NCBI GenBank assembly: GCA_024364805.1
Contig: CM044513.1
Coordinates: 52,312,349-52,361,729 of the forward strand
Direction of reading: 5' to 3'
Source of the DNA: Euprymna scolopes
Taxonomy: Eukaryota; Mollusca; Cephalopoda; Sepiida; Sepiolidae
Length of the DNA: 49,381 bases
In this document: one piece after another, positions 46,640 to 49,381 of the stretch
Position numbering within the stretch: position 1 is the first letter of the stretch
How the letters are laid out: every line of letters starts with the position of its first letter
Notes under the pieces: model-generated
Told to the model about the DNA's origin: nothing
What the model saw: the letters and a program-made list of their open reading frames with translations, nothing else
Database searches by the model: none
Made by a program: the position numbers and the translations under genes

Positions 46640-47540
46640 CAGGCATAGGGGCATCCTATGGTTCAACCCTCTTTACTCCAAAAATCTGAAGACTAACATA
46701 GCAAAGGAATTCTTTAAAATATTAGACAAAAACTTTAAAGCTCCTTATAGATACAAAAAAAATTTCAATAAGAACACGTTCAAATTATCGTACTCAACTA
46801 TACGAAAAATACATCAAAAAATAATTTTTTCGAACAATAATAAAATCAATAAGATACAAAACACGGATACAGAAAATATAGCAGGCTATAACTGCAGAAG
46901 AAAAAATAGATACCCTCTACAAGGTACATGGAAAATAAAAAAAAATGTAGTTTATAGCTGCACGGCATAACAAACCACAAAGTTAAATGATGTTAATGAA
47001 AACCATAGCTCGACCACACGATTAAATAACCAATCTACCAATCAAATACACTCCAACACAGTTCAGATTAATGACACCCCTAATCGACCTGACAAAAAAT
47101 ACATTATATAAAACGCAATCTACCTCAGTTCCACATCCGGTCTTATCAAACATAGAATTTCAACCCATCAGCACTCTTTTCAAAAAACCCTCCCTCAAAA
47201 CAAAACCTCTCTATCTAAACATATTTGGCAACTCAATGATAAGAATATTTCATTCAATCAACAATGGAAAATAGTAGGATCATATAAACCGTATACCTCG
47301 GGAAATAGATCCTGTACTCTATGCAGATTTGAAACCCTCAAGATTTTGCAATATGACGATACCAAAAACAAAACCACCCTATTAAATTCAAAGGGGGAAC
47401 TAATATCGACATGCATTCATAAACACTGGTATAAATTTAATGAATATAAAACCCACCATAGATCATTAAAACCTTTTTTATTAATAATAAATCCTAGATT
47501 TTGTAATAGAATATCTTTACTAATAAGATGTGGATCATAA
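46640..47540 (+). mobile_element. Penelope-like retroelement fragment, C-terminal region with GIY-YIG-type sequence
   Basis: An open stretch at 46686-46967, without a start codon, reads LKTNIAKEFFKILDKNFKAP then FNKNTFKLSYSTIRKI and NVVYSC, matching the region that joins RT to the GIY-YIG endonuclease in Penelope-like elements. A second stretch at about 47112-47540 reads IKHRISTHQHSF, NKTSLSKHIWQLNDKNISFN, YTSGNRSCTLCR and LLNSKGELISTC, the later part of the same domain. The element is old and broken, with at least two breaks, and its RT was not found upstream. The usual GIY is represented by VVY. Confidence 0.72.
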
Positions 47541-47964
47541 TTCTTATTAACAAACTTACCATTATTCTGTATGTTAGTTAAATCTCTATTCAAATTTAAC
47601 CCTTGTAAGTTACTAATTGTATTAATTAAAACAAATAAATAAATGAAATAAATCAAATAATTATAATATTACTAAATTTACTCGATAAAAGTATCTTATA
47701 CTATACGAAAAAACAGCATAAGGACCACTTATCCCCCTTTTACCATATTACTAGACAAAACAAGATTATCTCCCTTCATTTTGAATATGTATATTTTATT
47801 TAAACCTAAATTAAGCGATGATGAAATAATAGAAACGTTAGGAACTTCCCTTTTGGGGTTTAAATTTTAAAATAAGCAGTAGAGCATGTAGAAGCTACAT
47901 GCCAGATCTTAATGAATTGCTCTGAGTATTATTACGGCTTTCATAAGATGAACAATTTTTATGT
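47541..47964. other. Probable 3' flank of the Penelope-like fragment
   Basis: Contains GATGATGAAATAATAGAAAC at about 47817-47836, a string of the type often seen near Penelope-like ends. A minus-strand frame at 47417-47656 overlaps the end of the fragment and has no known motif. Confidence 0.35.
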
Positions 47965-47980
47965 ACATATATATATATAA

Positions 47981-48060
<80 letters not shown>
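47965..48060. repeat. (AT)n microsatellite
   Basis: AT blocks with ATAAAT interruptions, then about 70 bases of pure AT. Confidence 0.97.
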
Positions 48061-48063
<3 letters not shown>

Positions 48064-48480
48064 CACTTATATTTGTTGAACTTCTCTTAATAACATCTTA
48101 TCATAACATTGCAGATAATCTAAACCCAGCTATGTAATTTTATTCTAACTGTTATTATTAACCAATATTACTTTACTTATCTACATCATTAATTAACTTT
48201 TTAATATTTTCTAGATTCATCTGCACTACTTAAATGCTAGGTTTATTTATGGTGTCTTTTATTTAAAAAAAAAACACCCAATATTTTGCTGATGAGGAGA
48301 CTTTGTTTTCATCAAAAAGCTATATGCTAAAAGTATTGTCCTTGACTCAATGTCTGTCACATTACAACTATGGTTTTCGTAAACAGTCATACAATTGGTT
48401 TTGATGTGCTCCTTCTTATGAAACGGATTCTTAATTTTTAATTTTAATTTTGAATAATAAATTATCAATCACCTTACCAA

Positions 48481-48483
<3 letters not shown>
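48061..48483. other. AT-rich DNA with no recognised gene
   Basis: A CTGATGAGGAG string at about 48289 is noted but not assigned. Confidence 0.4.
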
Positions 48484-48555
<72 letters not shown>

Positions 48556-48600
48556 CACATGTACATATGTATATATATATATGTGTATGTGTGTGTGTGT
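48484..48600. repeat. (AT)n then (GT)n compound microsatellite
   Basis: AT units to about 48543, mixed TACATGTA units, then TG units to 48600. Confidence 0.95.
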
Positions 48601-49333
48601 TGCATCAAAAATTAATAGTAAAGGTTTCTTTAAAATAAAATTCTCTGTATGTTCATCAGTTCTATTTTAACACTGTTTCGTGTATTCTTTTTAATGTTAT
48701 CACTAAAATAATTTCTGTCTTCTGAATCCAAAATAACTGTAGACGCAATCAATCATGATTACCAGAATTCAAGTTTAATTTGAAGAATGGCTTCGTCATG
48801 TCGTTTACTTTCTTCAGATTTATTGGTTATTTGTATTTCATTTTTACGTTTTGTTTGGTTAGTAATTTGGAATCGAATAGAACTAATGGCCAATTATGTC
48901 TTGACTATTTTTGTTTTAACGCACAGTCACGCGGAAGATTTGCGAGTCAATTCAGCATCCTAGATTCGTTATGTCACGAGATAGAAATCTTTTTAAATTT
49001 GTTTGTACGGTTTCTATATATTAAGCTTTTTTTTTTCAAACTTGAATACAGTTATCTTGCGCCTCTTTTATATCGTTATACGAAGATACAATTTAATTGA
49101 AAACAATTTTCTCGTTTAATGTATATATACATTATAATGTTAGTTGTGGTAACAAACAAATTAAAAAAGGGTGACTATACTATGATCTGTGGAATAACGA
49201 ATTAACATCTATTTGTCGATAGATCTTGAAGCTTTAACAAAGAAAATAAATTTGAAAATAGAATATAAAGCAAATTCAGCTCTTAAATCGGAACCTTTCT
49301 ATGAACCGCTGTTAAATAATTATTCCTTTTACT

Positions 49334-49337
<4 letters not shown>
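48601..49337. other. AT-rich DNA with no recognised gene
   Basis: The plus frame 48780-49100 (106 codons) is rich in F, Y and L and contains no motif I know; it starts MKNGFVMSFTFFRFIGYLYF, which could pass for a signal-anchor sequence, but base composition alone would produce that. Confidence 0.4.
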
Positions 49338-49365
<28 letters not shown>

Positions 49366-49381
49366 CACATAGATATACATA
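49338..49381. repeat. (TG)n/(TA)n microsatellite at window end
   Basis: GTGTGTGTA, then AT units, cut by the window edge. Confidence 0.9.

Overview
The window looks like repeat-rich, AT-rich intergenic or intronic DNA from an animal, most likely a lophotrochozoan and plausibly a cephalopod mollusc. The evidence is long (AT)n microsatellites that run into (GT)n, many 5'-truncated copies of one APE-type (jockey/CR1-like) LINE family, mariner and Tc1 remnants, foldback MITEs, retroposon copies and a Penelope-like fragment. I find no complete host gene, no rRNA or tRNA gene and no CRISPR. Two short stretches have exon-like features and are offered only as weak candidates. The species assignment is inference.

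Layout. 1-5.5 kb: AT-rich DNA, a foldback MITE (2922-3209) running into an (AT)n tract, and a complete-length but dead mariner (3616-4790) with intact ends and a TA duplication. 5.5-11.6 kb: mostly AT-rich DNA, a retroposon copy with a U2-snRNA-like head (8748-9022) and an old decayed tandem array (about 9640-10860). 11.8-15.2 kb: a Tc1-like transposon split by a LINE. 16.6-18.1 kb: a (CT)(AT)(AG) microsatellite, two foldback MITEs, a SINE-like segment and a Helitron-like 3' end. 18.1-22.5 kb: AT-rich DNA with an assembly gap. 22.5-31.1 kb: LINE country, with two minus-strand fragments, one long plus-strand LINE (25.6-29.6 kb) that carries a 603-bp hairpin MITE flanked by an 8-bp duplication, and another minus-strand LINE 3' end. 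31.1-32.8 kb: two decayed Tc1/mariner transposase remnants. 34.2-34.55 kb: a retroposon with exact 13-bp target duplications and an (AACC)n tail. 34.8-42 kb: more LINE fragments, a second U2-headed repeat, a purine- and trinucleotide-rich tract and a second gap. 42.4-49.4 kb: AT microsatellites, a second Helitron-like end, a foldback element whose one arm has grown into about 100 bp of (AT)n, and a Penelope-like fragment with GIY-YIG-type sequence.

The main interest is in how the elements nest and decay: LINE inside Tc1, hairpin MITE inside LINE, microsatellites growing from MITE ends, conserved 3' hairpins at LINE and SINE ends, and a dispersed repeat whose 5' end resembles the branch-point-recognition region of U2 snRNA.
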